From contig JAYEVG010000047.1 of NCBI GenBank assembly GCA_036346395.1, forward strand, positions 124,001-188,000: a stretch of DNA of 64,000 bases, given 5' to 3'. The translations under genes and the position numbers were made by a program. A model generated the notes under the pieces. It made no database searches, was not told the origin of the DNA, and was given only the letters and a program-made list of their open reading frames with translations. Positions 10,854 through 22,734 of the stretch are shown here, piece by piece. How positions within the stretch are numbered: position 1 is the stretch's first letter; the number at the start of each line of letters is the position of its first letter. Source of the stretch: Hsuehochloa calcarea (taxonomy: Eukaryota; Streptophyta; Magnoliopsida; Poales; Poaceae).

Positions 10854-11578
10854 TGTAACATCCCAATTTTCAGAGCTTTAAAAATCCTTTAAATAGTTGT
10901 AATGAGAAAATTCACCATTTGGATTTATTTGAATATTAATTTAAAAGCTTAATATGGACTTTAAAGACAAACTGATTTAAGGTGCTTAATCCCAACATCA
11001 ACCATGGCCAAACTTATTTTATTTAGATTCTACATGTTTGCATATATTTTATAGAATTTTCTGGAATTTTTCCAAAGTCATTTGCTATTTTCTATTTGCT
11101 ATTTGCATTTTCTGGATTTATTAAAAAGAAAAATCTATTTAAATCCTCGAGCAGTGTTGGTAGAAGCCCAACACTATTCAGCCCGCTTGACCCATTCAGC
11201 CACTCGTGGCGCCCTGCCAGTTGGATGCTTGACCGTGCCCTCGCTGATCGGACGACGCGCTCAACCCGCCTTCCTCCGTTGGATGTTCGCCGCGTGGCCT
11301 CGCGTGATATCGCCTTCCTTCGCTCGCGCCTCATTTGCCGCCAGTGGGACCGCCACAGGAATTAAATCGTCTCCGTGAGTCTTCTTCTCGCGCGCCGCGC
11401 CGCGCCATTCTTTGGAGCTCGAGCCGTCCCGACAAAATCGCAACGGTTGCTGATTCTTCACGCCGACCCCGCCAATTTTTAGCCGTATCTGTCCCGTACT
11501 CATCTCTAACCAAATCGGCTACCGAATCTCTCTCAATCTCCGAGAATCAAGGATTTCAAAATCCGGCCGTTTCGGACC
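10854..11578 (+). repeat. Solo LTR A, left part
   Basis: This chromovirus-type LTR starts TGTAACATCCC at 10854, directly after GTTTG (10849-10853) within copia 1 gag. It is cut at 11578 by gypsy element 2. The rest of the LTR resumes at 22694. The stretch after about 11150 is GC-rich and CpG-rich. No internal domain of its own element is present, so it is a solo LTR left after recombination between two LTRs. Confidence 0.88.
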
Positions 11579-14500
11579 TGTCGGCGCCCCGGGTGTCACA
11601 CAACGCCGAGACCCTCTGTGCATACCAAGCTAGTCCCATGATCAGTAGCTAGCTCGCACAGTTGCAACAATGATGTTATCATAACCATTCAACAACGAAC
11701 TAATGAAGCAGACAAAGTAATATTAGTTAACAGCAAGGGACCTTTTGGTCAAGTTCTTGAAAAAGTCGCCTCACAGGGCTTAGCAACAACAGAGTATCTG
11801 GCAGCGGAAATCTCAAAATACGTGAAGCCCAATCGACATGCCCACAGGCAATCGAGTGGAGGACGTGACCTAGTTCACGAAGTCTTCAAAGTAGCCTTCC
11901 TCAAAGTACTCAACATGTCCTGATTCTTCTGCTGGGACTGATCAACAAAGGGCATAAAGCCGTGAGTACATAAAGTACTCAGCAAGTCGTAGAGAAATGT
12001 ATGCACATAGCATTCATGTCAGGCTTAAGTAAGGATGGCTTTACGGTTAATTTGCAGAAAGCAAGTTTGACAGTAAATACAATAATTAGATTGCAAAGCA
12101 GGATTTTAAAAGAATAATACATAGATAACCAAGTTCTTTTGAATCAAAGAGTGACCACCCCGTTCACTTCCCAACCATTCCAACCAAACTTTCCACCGAA
12201 CGAAAACCACATTTTTGAAAATGCTACCCCTTGCGCGAAATCACCAGGCATGTCCGTAACTGGGGACACGGCTATTCGAATAGATTTTGACACTCTGCAG
12301 AGGTTGTACAGCTTTACCCACAAGAGATAAATCACTTGTAATGTCCGTCTGACACACTTCCGAGGGTGTGCGACTAAGTGATTATCACAAGGCCTTTACA
12401 AAGTTCCATTTTGCCTCGGTTCTGCTCGCTAAGGTTTCTCCCTCACGGCCCCCTCTTGCGCCAATAATCAACCCAAACAGAACCGACTCAAAACTTCCCT
12501 AATTAGTTGGCGGTCAGTCCCATCTGGGACTTGTGGTTGCACGAGGTGGCCCGGATCAATGACTTGCAAAGTTAAGTCCTTAGTTGGCTGCTCAGACAAG
12601 ACCTTCTACATTCCAATGTGTTTCACACACCCACCTTCACTCCCTACCACAAGCCCGAGCATAAATCAATTTTGTTCATTCCCGACCAAATGGCAATCCC
12701 TGCCATGGCACCACACATTTTAATTATAGTGGCATCACACCACAATTCCATAGTTCCATTAGTCAAATTTCATTCATCATGAGCATGTGATCGTGAGTCT
12801 CGCGGGTAACTAGAGCATGTCTAAGCAATAACACGCGCCCATGTTGGTAATACAATTATGTCCAACTAGTATTAACCACCCTAAGGTGTCCAAGGATATA
12901 TGTCATTCAAGGAGACATTTCATTTTCAATTTATCAAGGTGGCATAATGTCAATTTGGTAATTATCTACTCCCAAAACCTTTTTTTAATAAATCTAGCCA
13001 TGCATGATAATTTGAAATAATATACTTTTGTAAAATGGGTTCAACATGGTCAAAGGCCTACGACTTGCCTTCGTTGACGAGGAGCGGGTCTTCGGTCGTC
13101 GGGTCGAAGAAATCTTCCGAAATGCCAGAATTTACACGTGCGAGAATAGCAACAATAAATAAAACAGCACCAAATGAACTCCAAAAATTACAAAACCAGA
13201 ACCAAATGAAAGGGGCGGAATTTATATGAATATAGAAATTTGGATCACCCAAATCGGAGTTCGGATGCGAAAGTTATGAACGAATGAAGTTGGAAATCAC
13301 ATGAAATGATAGAATTAGGGTTTTTCTGGATTTTCGGGAATTTTCGGATTTATTTTGCTACTGGAAATTCGGGAAAAACAGTCAGCGGCCACGTGGCGCC
13401 AAATGGGCTGCCACGTGAGCAAGTCCGCCTACGTGGCGCTAACGTGGCGCCACGCGGCGCCACCACCTTCGAGAGAGGAGAGAGAGAGAACCGAGGAGGG
13501 AGGCGCGGGCGGCGGTGGCGGCCGCGAGGGGAGAGTTGAGGTGGAGGAGCTTGAGCGACGAGGCGGAGCCGGTGAGGCTCGGCCGAGGCGGATCCGTACT
13601 GAGCGACAGGCGTCGGAGGAAGGCGCGGCGAGAAATGGCGGCGAGGCGGCCGGGAGAAGAAAAGGGGAGAGGGAAAAGAAGGGGGCGCCCGGCTTTAAAG
13701 CCGAAGGAGGAGGTGGGAGCTGGGCGCGAAGGAAGGAGACAAGGAGGGAAGAACCGAGGCGGGAGGTCACGGGCGGGCGAGGCGCGAGGCCGGCGGAGGA
13801 GGCCTGGCGCGGGCGCAGCGACGAGAGGCGGCAGCGCGAGGGACAGGATAGGGGCAGAGCGGCGGGACCGAAAGGCGAGGCGCGGCGAAAGGCCGGCGGG
13901 AGAGCGTCTTGGGAGGCTGCAGCGCTCACAGGCGGAGAGAGAAGACGAGGAAGGAGAAGATCTGCGGGAAGAAGGGGAATAGGGGCGAAAGAAAAGCGCC
14001 GTCCGATTTTTTGATCAGACGGTTGGGGAGGAAGGGCGGCGAGCGGAGTGTCGTTCGATTTTGATCGGACGGCGGAGAAAGAAGGAGCGCGGGAGAAGCG
14101 AGCGCGCGGATCGCGATCCGACGGTGTGAGCGAGTCTTGTGAGTGTGCAGAAGGCCGGACCGTACGCGGAGTGGGCTGGGAATAGGGATGGGCCGGCGAC
14201 GATTCGGCCCAAGAACAGTGAAGGTGATTTTTTGGGATTTTCGATTTTCAAAAATACAAACAATTAAAAAGGCTTTTTAGAAAATAGCAAATAGAGTCCA
14301 AAAATTCTAGAAAAATTCACAGAAATTCCTTGAATTATCTTGGACTTAATAAAAATACTTTTAACTTTAATTTTCCTATTTATTTTGCAAATAAAATAAT
14401 TTTTAATTTAGGGTAAAATGAAAATCAATTTCTAAAATCCAATAAATCCAAGAAAACACTTAAAATAATACTTTTGATTTTAAATACCAGAAAACTCAAT

Positions 14501-14644
14501 TAAACCAACTTTAATTTAATTGAAGTTTGATTAATTCATATTAACTGCAATTGATTCTGAAAGTTCAAATTAAGCTTTTGGCAAATAGAAGCAAATGGTT
14601 CTCTTTTAAAATTTTGAAAATCTCTGAAAAAGCAGGACGCTACA
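11579..14644 (-). repeat. 3' LTR of gypsy element 2 (left copy)
   Basis: The LTR is 3066 bases. On the minus strand it begins TGTAGCGTCC and ends GCGCCGACA. The GC-rich leader at 13380-14225 is strongly purine-rich on the plus strand, so pyrimidine-rich in the sense RNA. That composition yields long chance frames, for example at 13355-14014. Palindromes of the type CCGATTTTGATCGG lie at 13995-14125. Compared with the right copy it shows many small substitutions and indels. Confidence 0.9.
12249..12323 (-). repeat. Conserved LTR block, copy 2
   Basis: Reverse orientation to copy 1 and matching the minus-strand element. CTATTCGAATAG and CTCTGCAGAG-like parts and the TTTACCCACAAG end are kept. 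Confidence 0.8.
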
Positions 14645-14660
14645 AACCTACCCCTCTTAA
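14645..14660 (-). other. Polypurine tract of gypsy element 2
   Basis: On the minus strand AAGAGGGGTAGGTT ends immediately before the LTR start TGTAGC at 14644. It is the plus-strand primer site of the element. Confidence 0.85.
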
Positions 14661-14666
14661 AGGGAA

Positions 14667-15037
14667 TCTCGACCCCGAGATTCAGGCTGACTAGAGAATA
14701 GGTGGGGAAACTCAGCCTTCAAGTCATCTTCTCGTTCCCAAGTGGCTTCTTCTTCGGTGTGGTTGCTCCACTGGACCTTGCAGAAACGGATGGTTTTGCT
14801 TCTTGTCACTCGCTCTGCTATTTCCAGGATCTTGATGGGGTGCTCCTTGTAGGTGAGGTCTTCCTGTAGGGTAATTGCTTCCATTGGCATCTGCTCTTCG
14901 AGTATATGCAAACACTTCTTCAGCTGTGACACGTGGAAGACATTATGCACATCTGACAACTGAGGCGGGAGCTCCAACTGGTAAGCGACTTCTCCTCTTG
15001 GGCTAGAAGCGGAAAGGTCAGATGTACCTTGGTGCAA
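14667..15037 (-). pseudogene. Integrase C-terminus with chromodomain, gypsy element 2
   Basis: The frame 14657-15037 reads ELPPQLSDVHNVFHVSQLKKCL, then LQEDLTYKEHPIKIL, then the chromodomain run RVTRSKTIRFCKVQW with EEEATWERED and FPHLF. This is the group of chromodomains found in Tekay/Del chromoviruses. The frame is open to its stop near the polypurine tract. A shift near 15040 separates it from the rest of integrase. It is the best preserved chromodomain in the window. Confidence 0.87.
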
Positions 15038-16223
15038 GCTTTCGCTTACTCAAGCAGCGCATCCCTTTGAGGCGACACCTTGGTACACATGATCGCTAGG
15101 TGCAAATGCTAGATCTCGCGACGGTTATCGGCATAACTCTTACACTGATCTGTCTTTGTTTCGACTTTTCTCGATTGATCGAACTTGCTCTTGGCTTTTT
15201 CCAAAATATCTGGCCCAAACACTTGTCTTTCACCCACTTCATTCCAATACAGCGGTGTTCTGCATTTTTTCCATAAAGAGCTTCAAATGGGGACATCTGG
15301 AGACTTGTTGTAATCGTTGTTATAGGAAAATTCGCATAAAGCGACATTTGATCCCAATCTGATACGATTTGCTAAGGCACAAGCCCTCGGCATATCTTCT
15401 AGGATCGATTTACTCTTTCTGTTTGTCCATCCGTGCAGGGATGATAAGGCATCTTGAAATTTAGATTAGTACCCAAAACAACATGCAACCACGCCAAAAT
15501 CTTGAGGTGAATGGGATCCTCGATCAAACACGATCTTCTTGGCACTCCATCTTTGGCACACTATCTTTGCCATGTACAATTCTACGATCTATCACGAGTA
15601 AGTAGTCTTGGTCGGGAGAAAGTGAGCAACTTTGGTTAGGCGATCCACAATTACCCAGATAGAATCATATCCTGACCTTGTCCTTGGCAAACCAGTAATA
15701 AAATCCATGCCAATTTCTTCCCATTTCCATTCAGGCACTCTCAAAGGTTGCAGGAGTCCAGCAGGTCGTTGATGCTCGGCTTTTACTCGCTGACAGGCAT
15801 CACACTGAGCTACATACTCGGCAACCTCACGCTTCATGCTGGGCCACCAATACATTTCCTTAAGGTCTTGGTACATCTTTGTGCTTCCAGGGTGAATGGA
15901 GTACAAAGTTTCATGGGCTTCCTTGAGTATCAGCTGCTTAAGCTCTTTCTGATCTGGAACACAAATTCGCTTGTCAAACCAAATGGTGCCTTGTTCATTT
16001 TTTGAAAATCTCAGGGCTTTTCCCTTCTCCATGTTTTTCTTAATTTCCTTAATATTGGCATCTTCAATTTGAGCTTCCTTGATCTGATTCCGCAAAGTGG
16101 GTTGAACTTCTAAGGCAGCTAGGTAACCTCCTTCAACCAACTCTAACTTGAGCTTTTGGAATTCTTCATGTAGGGCCGGCTGACTTTCCTTGATCGTCAG
16201 GGTATTGCAGTAGACTTTTCTAC
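15038..16223 (-). pseudogene. Integrase, gypsy element 2
   Basis: The frame 15592-16524 includes the linker after RNase H and the zinc-binding domain: HETLYSIHPGSTKM near 15870-15905 and CDACQRVKAEH near 15775-15810. The first catalytic Asp follows in GMDFITGLPRT near 15680-15700. The frame ends at 15592 just after TKTTYS. The second and third catalytic residues lie in the damaged stretch 15350-15590. A further open piece at 15096-15347 holds MSPFEALYG, which follows the catalytic core. Frameshifts near 15590 and 15350 inactivate the protein. Confidence 0.87.
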
Positions 16224-16739
16224 TCGAGGCATCTGCCACAACATTAGCTTTGCCTGGGTGGTAATGGATTCCAATATCATAATCCTTGATTAACTCTAAC
16301 CATCTCCTTTGCCTCATATTAAGGTCAGCCTGAGTGAAAATGTACTTCAAACTCTTATGGTCCGTATAGACTTCACAGCGATTACCAATAAGGTAATGAC
16401 ACCATATCTTTAAAGCATGCACTACGGCAGCTAACTCCAAGTCATGAGTGGGGTAATTTACTTCATGAGGCCTCAATTGACGGGAAGCATAGGCTACTAC
16501 CTTCCTTCTTGCATCATGACACAACCAAGTCCTTGCCGGGATGCATCACAGAAAATCTCAAAATCATTCCGGACATCGGGCAAAATCAACACCAGAGCTG
16601 TTGTCAAACACTTCTTCAACTCTTGAAAGCTTTGCTCACAATCTGGCGTCCAAGCAAATTTCTTTTCCTTCTTCTTGGTGAGCGAGGGCCTTGCTATTTT
16701 GGAGAATCCTTCTATGAATCGGCGATAGTATCCTGCCAT
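16224..16739 (-). pseudogene. RNase H, gypsy element 2
   Basis: Two overlapping frames (16497-16739 and the start of 15592-16524) cover the domain, with a shift near 16500-16525. Visible active-site parts are FCDAS near 16535-16550, LELAAVVHALK near 16410-16440, YTDHKSLKYIF near 16345-16375, and VVADASSRK near 16220-16245. The last is normally ADALSR, so one residue has changed. The N-terminal end GYYRRFI is the connection region after the reverse transcriptase. Confidence 0.87.
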
Positions 16740-17610
16740 TCAAGAAAACTTGACACGAGGCACCGACTTGGGTGACTCCCAATTAAGCACATTCGTAACC
16801 TTACTAGGGTTAACAGATACTCCTTCTACAGACATGACATGTCCCAGGAAAGTAACTTCTTTCATCCAAAACTCACACTTGCTGAATTTAGCATAGAGTT
16901 GATGATCTCTAAGCTTATTCAAGGCCAATCGGAGGTGCTCTTCATGTTCTTCTTCACTCTTGGAATACACTAGAATGTCGTCAATAAAGACAATGACGAA
17001 CTTATCCAAATACTCCATGAATACTTTATTCATCAAGTTCATAAAGTAAGCAGGGGCATTGGTTAATCCAAATGACATGACCGTGAACTCATACAGTCCA
17101 TATCGGGTTGAAAAAGCTGTCTTGGGAATATCCTCTGGACGAATCTTCAGCTGGTGGTACCCTGACCTCAAGTCTATTTTGGAGAACACTCCGGCTCCTT
17201 TCAACTGATCAAACAAATCATCAATCCTTGGTAGAGGGTACTTGTTCTTGATGGTGACCTCATTGAGGGCTCGGTAATCCACACACATCCGTTGGGTACC
17301 ATCCTTCTTTGCGACAAAGATCACTTGGGCTCCCCAAGGTGAAGAACTTGGCCGGACAAAACCTTTCTCTTGCATTTCTTCAATCTGCTTCTTCAGCTCA
17401 ACCAAATCATTGACAGGCAATCTGTAGGGTCTCTTGAAAATAGGTGCAGTTCCTGGAACTAGGTTGATGACAAACTCCAAGTCTCGATGCGGTGGCATTC
17501 GGGTAGGTCATCGGGAAAGACATCGAAACTCACGACTCGGCACTTCCTCCAAAGATACAACAACTGGCGCTCTGGACTAAAGCTCCGGCTAGCTTATCCG
17601 GGAGGCTTCA
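16740..17610 (-). pseudogene. Reverse transcriptase, gypsy element 2 (long intact core)
   Basis: The frame 16740-17498 gives 252 codons without a stop. It contains MPPHRDLEF, the KRPYRLP run, SSPWGAQVIFVAKKDG, RMCVDYRALNEVTIKNKYPLPRIDDLF, FSKIDLRSGYHQL, FGLTNAPAYFMNLMN, the catalytic FIDDILVYS, and CEFWMKEVTFLGH. All seven conserved blocks of a gypsy reverse transcriptase can be seen. The frame breaks at about 17500, so the link to protease is out of frame. On the other side the frame ends at SVPRVKFS with a shift just before GYYRRFI. This is the best preserved enzyme core in the window. Confidence 0.9.
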
Positions 17611-17960
17611 AACTTTACTTTGGTTCCATCCGATGACCAAAGTGATGCTTCTACCACCACAATCCAAGAGGGCTTGGTGATTGGCAAGCCAATCCATTCC
17701 CGTAATCACATCAAGAGATTTGGTGTCTATGATGATGAGATTAGCAAGGAATTCTACTCCTTCTATGGTCACTTTAACCTTAGGGCAACCTTGGTTCGTA
17801 CTCAATTCCGAACCGGGAGATTGAGCGATGGCGGTGTTGAATTGACAAGGAACTTACCCAAAGCCACGACGTCCGGGTCATGCAGGCTTCCTCCACGATG
17901 GTGTGGTTCACACGACCTCTTCAAAAGGTGAGAGTCTTGGACCGTGCAACTGAGTCCGAG
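17608..17960 (-). pseudogene. Protease remnant, gypsy element 2
   Basis: The frame 17608-17805 has the C-terminal half of the protease region: NQGCPKVKVTIEGVEFLANLI, then DVITGMDWLANHQALLDC. Upstream, near 17810-17960, GKFLVNS leads directly into a shortened stretch. The segment that should hold the catalytic DTGA or DSGA is missing or unrecognisable. The element therefore has no working protease. The domain is assigned from its place between gag and reverse transcriptase and from the GMDWL motif. Confidence 0.72.
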
Positions 17961-19044
17961 GAGCTCCACGTCCGGCTCTGAGTGGGGTCTGGTGGGAGTG
18001 GCTCCCATGTTGAAACAGACGGGAGAAGGGCCTTGCTTCGCGGCTATTGGCGAAGTGCCCGGTTGTTGGCACTTAAGCGAGTGATCTCTGGCGGGGTTCT
18101 GCTTTCTTGGTTCTTTGGTTCTTTGGGAATTGAAGGCTGTCACCGAACTTTAGGCTAGGGCGAGTCTTTGCTATAGGGGCTCGAATGTAGCAGGTGGAGC
18201 AACAGGCGGAGGCGGCACATTCATTCGACTCTGGGAGTGACTCGAAGGCGCTATGATGCATCATCTTTCTCTTACGGATTCTTCAAGCTCACGGCGGGAT
18301 TCCTCGATGAGCATGGCCTTATTCACAGTCTTTGGAAATCTGCATAGTCATTCCCAATGACTTGCACCTTGGTGAGGTTGAGTCCTCTCTTGAAGCGCTT
18401 CGGCGGGCATCATCTGTGGCAACGTCCTGCAGGGCATAACGGACGGTGAGTGAACCTATTAAGATATTCACTCACTGACATGTTGCCTTGTTGCAGCTCA
18501 CAGAACTCATTCTTCTTCATTTCCACCTTCCCATCAGGGATATGAGAGTGGCGGAAAGCTCCTGAAAACTCGGCCCAAGTGATGCTATCAGGGTTTCCAT
18601 GGGCGGCACAATAGTTCTCCCACCATTCTGCAGCAGTGCCTTCAAGCTGGTGGGTGGCATATAGAACCTTCTCGCGATCATCACAGCGGGTGATAGCGAG
18701 CTTCTTTTCCATGGAGCGCAGCCAGTCATCTGCGTCCAATGGTTCAGAGGAGCTAGAGAAAGTGGGTGGATGGGTCCTTAAAAACTCGCGATCCGGTGAA
18801 GGAAAGTGGGGTGGAGGTGGCGGGGGTGTGGCGGTGCTTGGTATTCGGATTCATCGCTGCGAGTAGAGGCGGCAGCCGTGCCGTTACTGCTAATTCATCA
18901 TCTGAGTCATATTCTGCATCATAGAGCTCATCGGTGCGTCGGGCGCCATGGCCGACTCAAACACGGATCTACTGGCGGCACGGGAAGGCGGTGCATTGGC
19001 GCTGGGGTCTCATCACGGCTTGCGGAGTTGCGGGTCTGAACCAT
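17961..19044 (-). pseudogene. Gag, gypsy element 2
   Basis: The start is the ATG at 19042-19044, reading MVQTRNSASRDETPAP. After about 40 codons the frame meets a stop. The gag domain proper is in the frame 18410-18739: DADDWLRSMEKKLAI, GTAAEWWENY, FRHSHIPDGKVEMKK, and SVSEYLNRFT, which match gag of gypsy element 1 at 503-1093. It shifts at about 18410. A zinc knuckle is reduced to CFN with no proper CCHC left, near 18000-18020. Function would be particle assembly and RNA packaging. Confidence 0.85.
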
Positions 19045-19632
19045 CTGCACGAAACTTCCCGGGTTTAATAGATGAGAAGAAGAAAGCAATTTAGATGAGA
19101 GGGAAAAGCATTTAGATGAGTAAGAAACAAGGGAGATAGATGGATCAGCCTAATGCGGACAAAGTTGGTTTAACCCAACGAATAGATAGCCGGAAAGCTA
19201 TCAAGAAGCAAACGAAAAGGGACACTCAAGCACAAAAGCCCTATTACGCGGACTAAGTGATACTAAAACTAGGGAGGGCAACTACCAATCTAACTTATAT
19301 GGAGGGTCGACTTGAATCAGACGGTGGTCCTTGAACTTCCAAAACTTCCATTGCTTGCTCTTGAAGGGCTCGATCCTAGGGATAATCCAGAGATGAGGGA
19401 GTCAATTTAAATTTGGAAAACTAAGTTTCAGAAAAGATAAGATGAAAGAACTCAAGAATGATATAAGAGGTTAAGATGATAAGAAAAGAATAGAACAAGG
19501 TAAGAAAGAACAGAATAAGATGAGAGAAGAATATCTAGTCAAGTTAATTGCTTGGTTTGATTTAGAAAATATCTTTTGACTTTTTGACTAAGACGACCAA
19601 ACTAACAAAAGGTTACGTCCTACAGTCGATAT
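19045..19632 (-). other. Leader between primer-binding site and gag, gypsy element 2
   Basis: This stretch is 588 bases, purine-rich on the plus strand in its middle part (many AAGA and GATGAGA runs). I see no reading frame comparable to the extra ORF upstream of gag in gypsy element 1. It is an untranslated leader as far as I can tell. Confidence 0.6.
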
Positions 19633-19645
19633 GGCTCTGATACCA
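19633..19645 (-). other. Primer-binding site of gypsy element 2 (initiator tRNA-Met)
   Basis: The minus-strand sequence TGGTATCAGAGCC begins five bases after the LTR end at 19651. It is complementary to the 3' end of plant initiator methionine tRNA, the usual primer for these elements. Confidence 0.9.
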
Positions 19646-19650
19646 TCTCT

Positions 19651-22600
19651 TGTCGGCGCTCCGGGAGTCACACAACCCCGAGACCCTCTGTGCATACCAA
19701 GCTAGTGATTAGTAGCTAGCTCGCACAGTTGCAACAATGATGTTATCATAACCATTCAACAACGAACTAATGAAGCAGACAAAGTAATATTAGTTAACAG
19801 CAAGGGACCTTATGGTCAAGTTCTTACAAAAGTCACCTCACAGGGCTTAGCAACAGCAGTATCCGCGTGGAAATCTCAAAATCGTGAAGCCCAATCGACA
19901 TGCCCACGAGCAATCAGTGGAGGGCGTGACCTAGTTCGCAAAGTCTTCAAAGTAGCCTTCCTCAAAGTACTCAACTGTCTCCGATTCTTCTTTGGGGTGA
20001 TCAACAAAGGGTATAAAGCCGTGAGTATATAAAGTACTCAGCAAGTCGTAGAGAAATGTATGCACATAGTATTCATGTCAGGCTTAAGCAAGGATGGCTT
20101 TACGGTTAATTTGCAGAAAGCAAGTTTGACAGTAAATACAATAATTAGATTGCAAAGCGAGGATTTTAAAAGAATAATACATAGATAACCAAGTTCTTTT
20201 GAATCAAGCGGTGAACACCTCGTTCACTTCCCAACCATTCAACCAAACCTTTCCATAGAACCAAAACCACATTTTTGAAAATGCTACCTTGCGAAATCAC
20301 GGGCATGTCGTGAAGGGGACACGGCTATTGAATAGATTTTGACATTCTGCAGAGGTTATGCGGCTTTACCCACAAGAGATAAATCACTTGTATTGTGCAT
20401 CGACACACTTAGGGTGTGCGACTAAGTGATTATCACAAGGCCTTTACAAAGTTCCATTTGCCTCGGTTACGCTCGCTAAGGTTTAGCCCTCACGGCCCCT
20501 CTTGCGCCAATAATCAACCCAAGCAGAACCGACTCAAAACTTCCCTAATTAGTTGGCGAGTCAGTCCCATCTGGGACTTGTGGTTGCACGTGGTGGCGGA
20601 TCAATGACTTGCAAAGTTAAGTCCTTAGTTGGCTGCTCAGACAAGACCTTCCACATCCCAATGTGCATCACACACCCACCTTCACTCCCTACCACAAGCC
20701 CGAGCATAAATCAATTTTATTCATTCCCGACCAAATGGCAATCCCTGCCATGGCACCACACATTTTAATTATAGTGGCATCACACCACAATTCTATAGTT
20801 CCATTAGTCAAATTTCATTCATCATGAGCATGTGATCGTGAGTCTCGCGGGTAACTAGAGCATGTCTAAGCGATAACACGCGCCCATGTTGGTAATACAA
20901 TTATGTCCAACTAGTATTAACCACCCTAAGGTGTCCAAGGATATATGTCATTCAAGGAGACATTTCATTTTCAATTTATCAAGGTGGCATAATGGCAATT
21001 TGGTAATTATCTACTCCCAAAACCTTTTTTTAATAAATCTAGCCATGCATGATAATTTGAAACAATATACTTTTGTAAAATGGGTTCAACATGGTCAAAG
21101 GCCTACGACTTGCCTTCTTTGACGAGGCGGGTCTTGATCGTTTGTCGAAGAAATCTTAGAAATCTTGGAATCTACACGTGCGAGAATAGCAACAATAAAA
21201 AAAACAGCAACAAATGAACTCCAAAAATTACAAAACCAGAACCAAATGAAAGGGGTTGAATTTATATGAATATAGAAATTTGGATCACCCAAATCGGAGT
21301 TCGGATGTGAAAGTTATGGACGAATGAAGATGGAAATCACATGAAATGATAGAATTAGGGTTTTTCTGTATTTTCGGGAATTTCCGGATTTATTTTGCTA
21401 CTGGAAATTCGGGAAAAACAGTCAGCGGCCACGTGGCGCCAAATGGGCTGCCACGTGAGCAAGTCCGCCTACGTGGCACTAACGTGGCGCCACGCGGGCG
21501 GCCACTTTAGCTCAGGAGAGAGGGAGAGAGAGTGAGAGAACCGAGGAGGGGGAGGCGCTCGGGCGGCGGTGGCGACGCCGGCGAGGGGAGGAGTTGAGGG
21601 TGGAGGGAGCTTCAGGGCGACGAGGCGGAGCCGGTGTGCACGGCCGAGGCGGATCCGCACGGAGCGACGGGCGTCGTGAGAGCGCGCGGCGAGGAAATGG
21701 TGGGGCGAATGGTAGGGAGAAGAAAATAGGAGAGGGGAAAAGAAGGGGCGCCCGGCTTTAAAGTGAAGGAGGGAGGTGGGAGGTGGGGCGCGAGGGAAGG
21801 ACACAAGGAGGGAAGAACCGAGGCGGGAGGTCACGCAGGCGAGGCGCGAGGCCTTGAGGCGGAGAGCTAGCGCGCGCAGCCAGACGAGAGCGGCAGCGAT
21901 GGGGGACGGGCAAAGCATGGCGGGGCCGAGGCGGCGAGGCAGGCGGCGAGAGGAGCGGCGGGAGACGCGCGGAGGCGCAGCGCTCACGGCGGAGAGAGAA
22001 GACGAGGAAGGAGAAGATGCGGGAAGAAGGGAATAGGGAAGCGAAAAGCGCCGTCCGATTTTTGATCGGACGGTTGGGGAAGAAGGAGGCGCGGCGGCGA
22101 GCGTCGTCCGATTTTGATCGGACGGCGGAGAAGAGAGAGGAGCGCGGCGAAGCGAAGCGCCGGATCGCGATCCGGCAATGAGGAGCTAAGTCTTGCGCAG
22201 GGAGCGGAAGGTTTGGCCGGGAGTGGCCGAGGAATAGGGATGGGCCGGCGACGATTCGGCCCAAGAACAGTGAAGGTGATTTTCCGGGATTTTCGATTTT
22301 CAGAAATACAAACAATTAAAAAGGCTTTTTAGAAAATAGCAAATTGAGTCCAAAAATTCTAGAAAAATTCACAGAAATTCCTTGAATTATCTTGGACTTA
22401 ATAAAAATACTTTTAAATTTAATTTTCCTATTTATTTTGCAAATAAAATAATTTTTAATTTCGGGTAAAATGAAAATCAATTTCTAAAATCCAATAAATC
22501 CAAGAAAACACTTAAAATAATACTTTTGATTTTAAATACCAGAAAACTCAATTAAACCAACTTTAATTTAATTGAAGTTTGATTAATTCATATTGCTTGC

Positions 22601-22693
22601 AATTGATTACGAAATTCCAAATTAAGCTTTTGGCAAATAGAAGGAAATGGTTCTCTTTTAAAATTTTAAAATCTCGAAAAGCGGGGCCTACTG
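19651..22693 (-). repeat. 5' LTR of gypsy element 2 (right copy)
   Basis: The LTR is 3043 bases. It carries the element promoter on the minus strand. Its inner end is TGTCGGCGCT at 19651. Its outer end reads CCTACTG just before the GGACC duplication. The purine-rich stretch 21510-22040 (plus strand) matches 13460-13980 of the left copy. Palindromes CCGTCCGATTTTTGATCGGACGG-like lie at 22048-22180. Confidence 0.9.
20303..20375 (-). repeat. Conserved LTR block, copy 3
   Basis: Same orientation as copy 2. The central palindrome has lost CG here (CTATTGAATAG), and the CTGCAGAG part and TTTACCCACAAG end remain. Confidence 0.75.
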
Positions 22694-22723
22694 GGACCCG
22701 AATTGGGATTCCCACAGCGTCCC

Positions 22724-22734
22724 CGCCTATAAAT
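22724..22734 (+). promoter_or_regulatory. Candidate TATA box of solo LTR A
   Basis: GCCTATAAATACC precedes a CT-rich leader. With the LTR joined it lies about 750 bases from the LTR start, close to the TATA distance in gypsy element 1. Confidence 0.55.

Larger units (their letters stand above)
11579..22693 (-). mobile_element. Gypsy element 2: two-LTR chromovirus (Tekay/Del type)
   Basis: A minus-strand element of 11115 bases has two LTRs, a primer-binding site, gag-pol with chromodomain and a polypurine tract. Flanking GGACC duplications at 11574-11578 and 22694-22698 mark its insertion into solo LTR A. The left LTR ends in a clean CA at 14644. The outer right end reads CTACTG where the left LTR reads CTACA, a terminal change. 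Pol is less damaged than in gypsy element 1. Gag and protease are broken. Confidence 0.92.

Noticed and set aside
13355..14014. Long overlapping frames on both strands (up to 219 codons).
   Set aside because: They lie in the nearly all-purine part of the gypsy element 2 LTR. Frames are open in several phases at once and the corresponding part of the other LTR has different frames, so no protein is being conserved.
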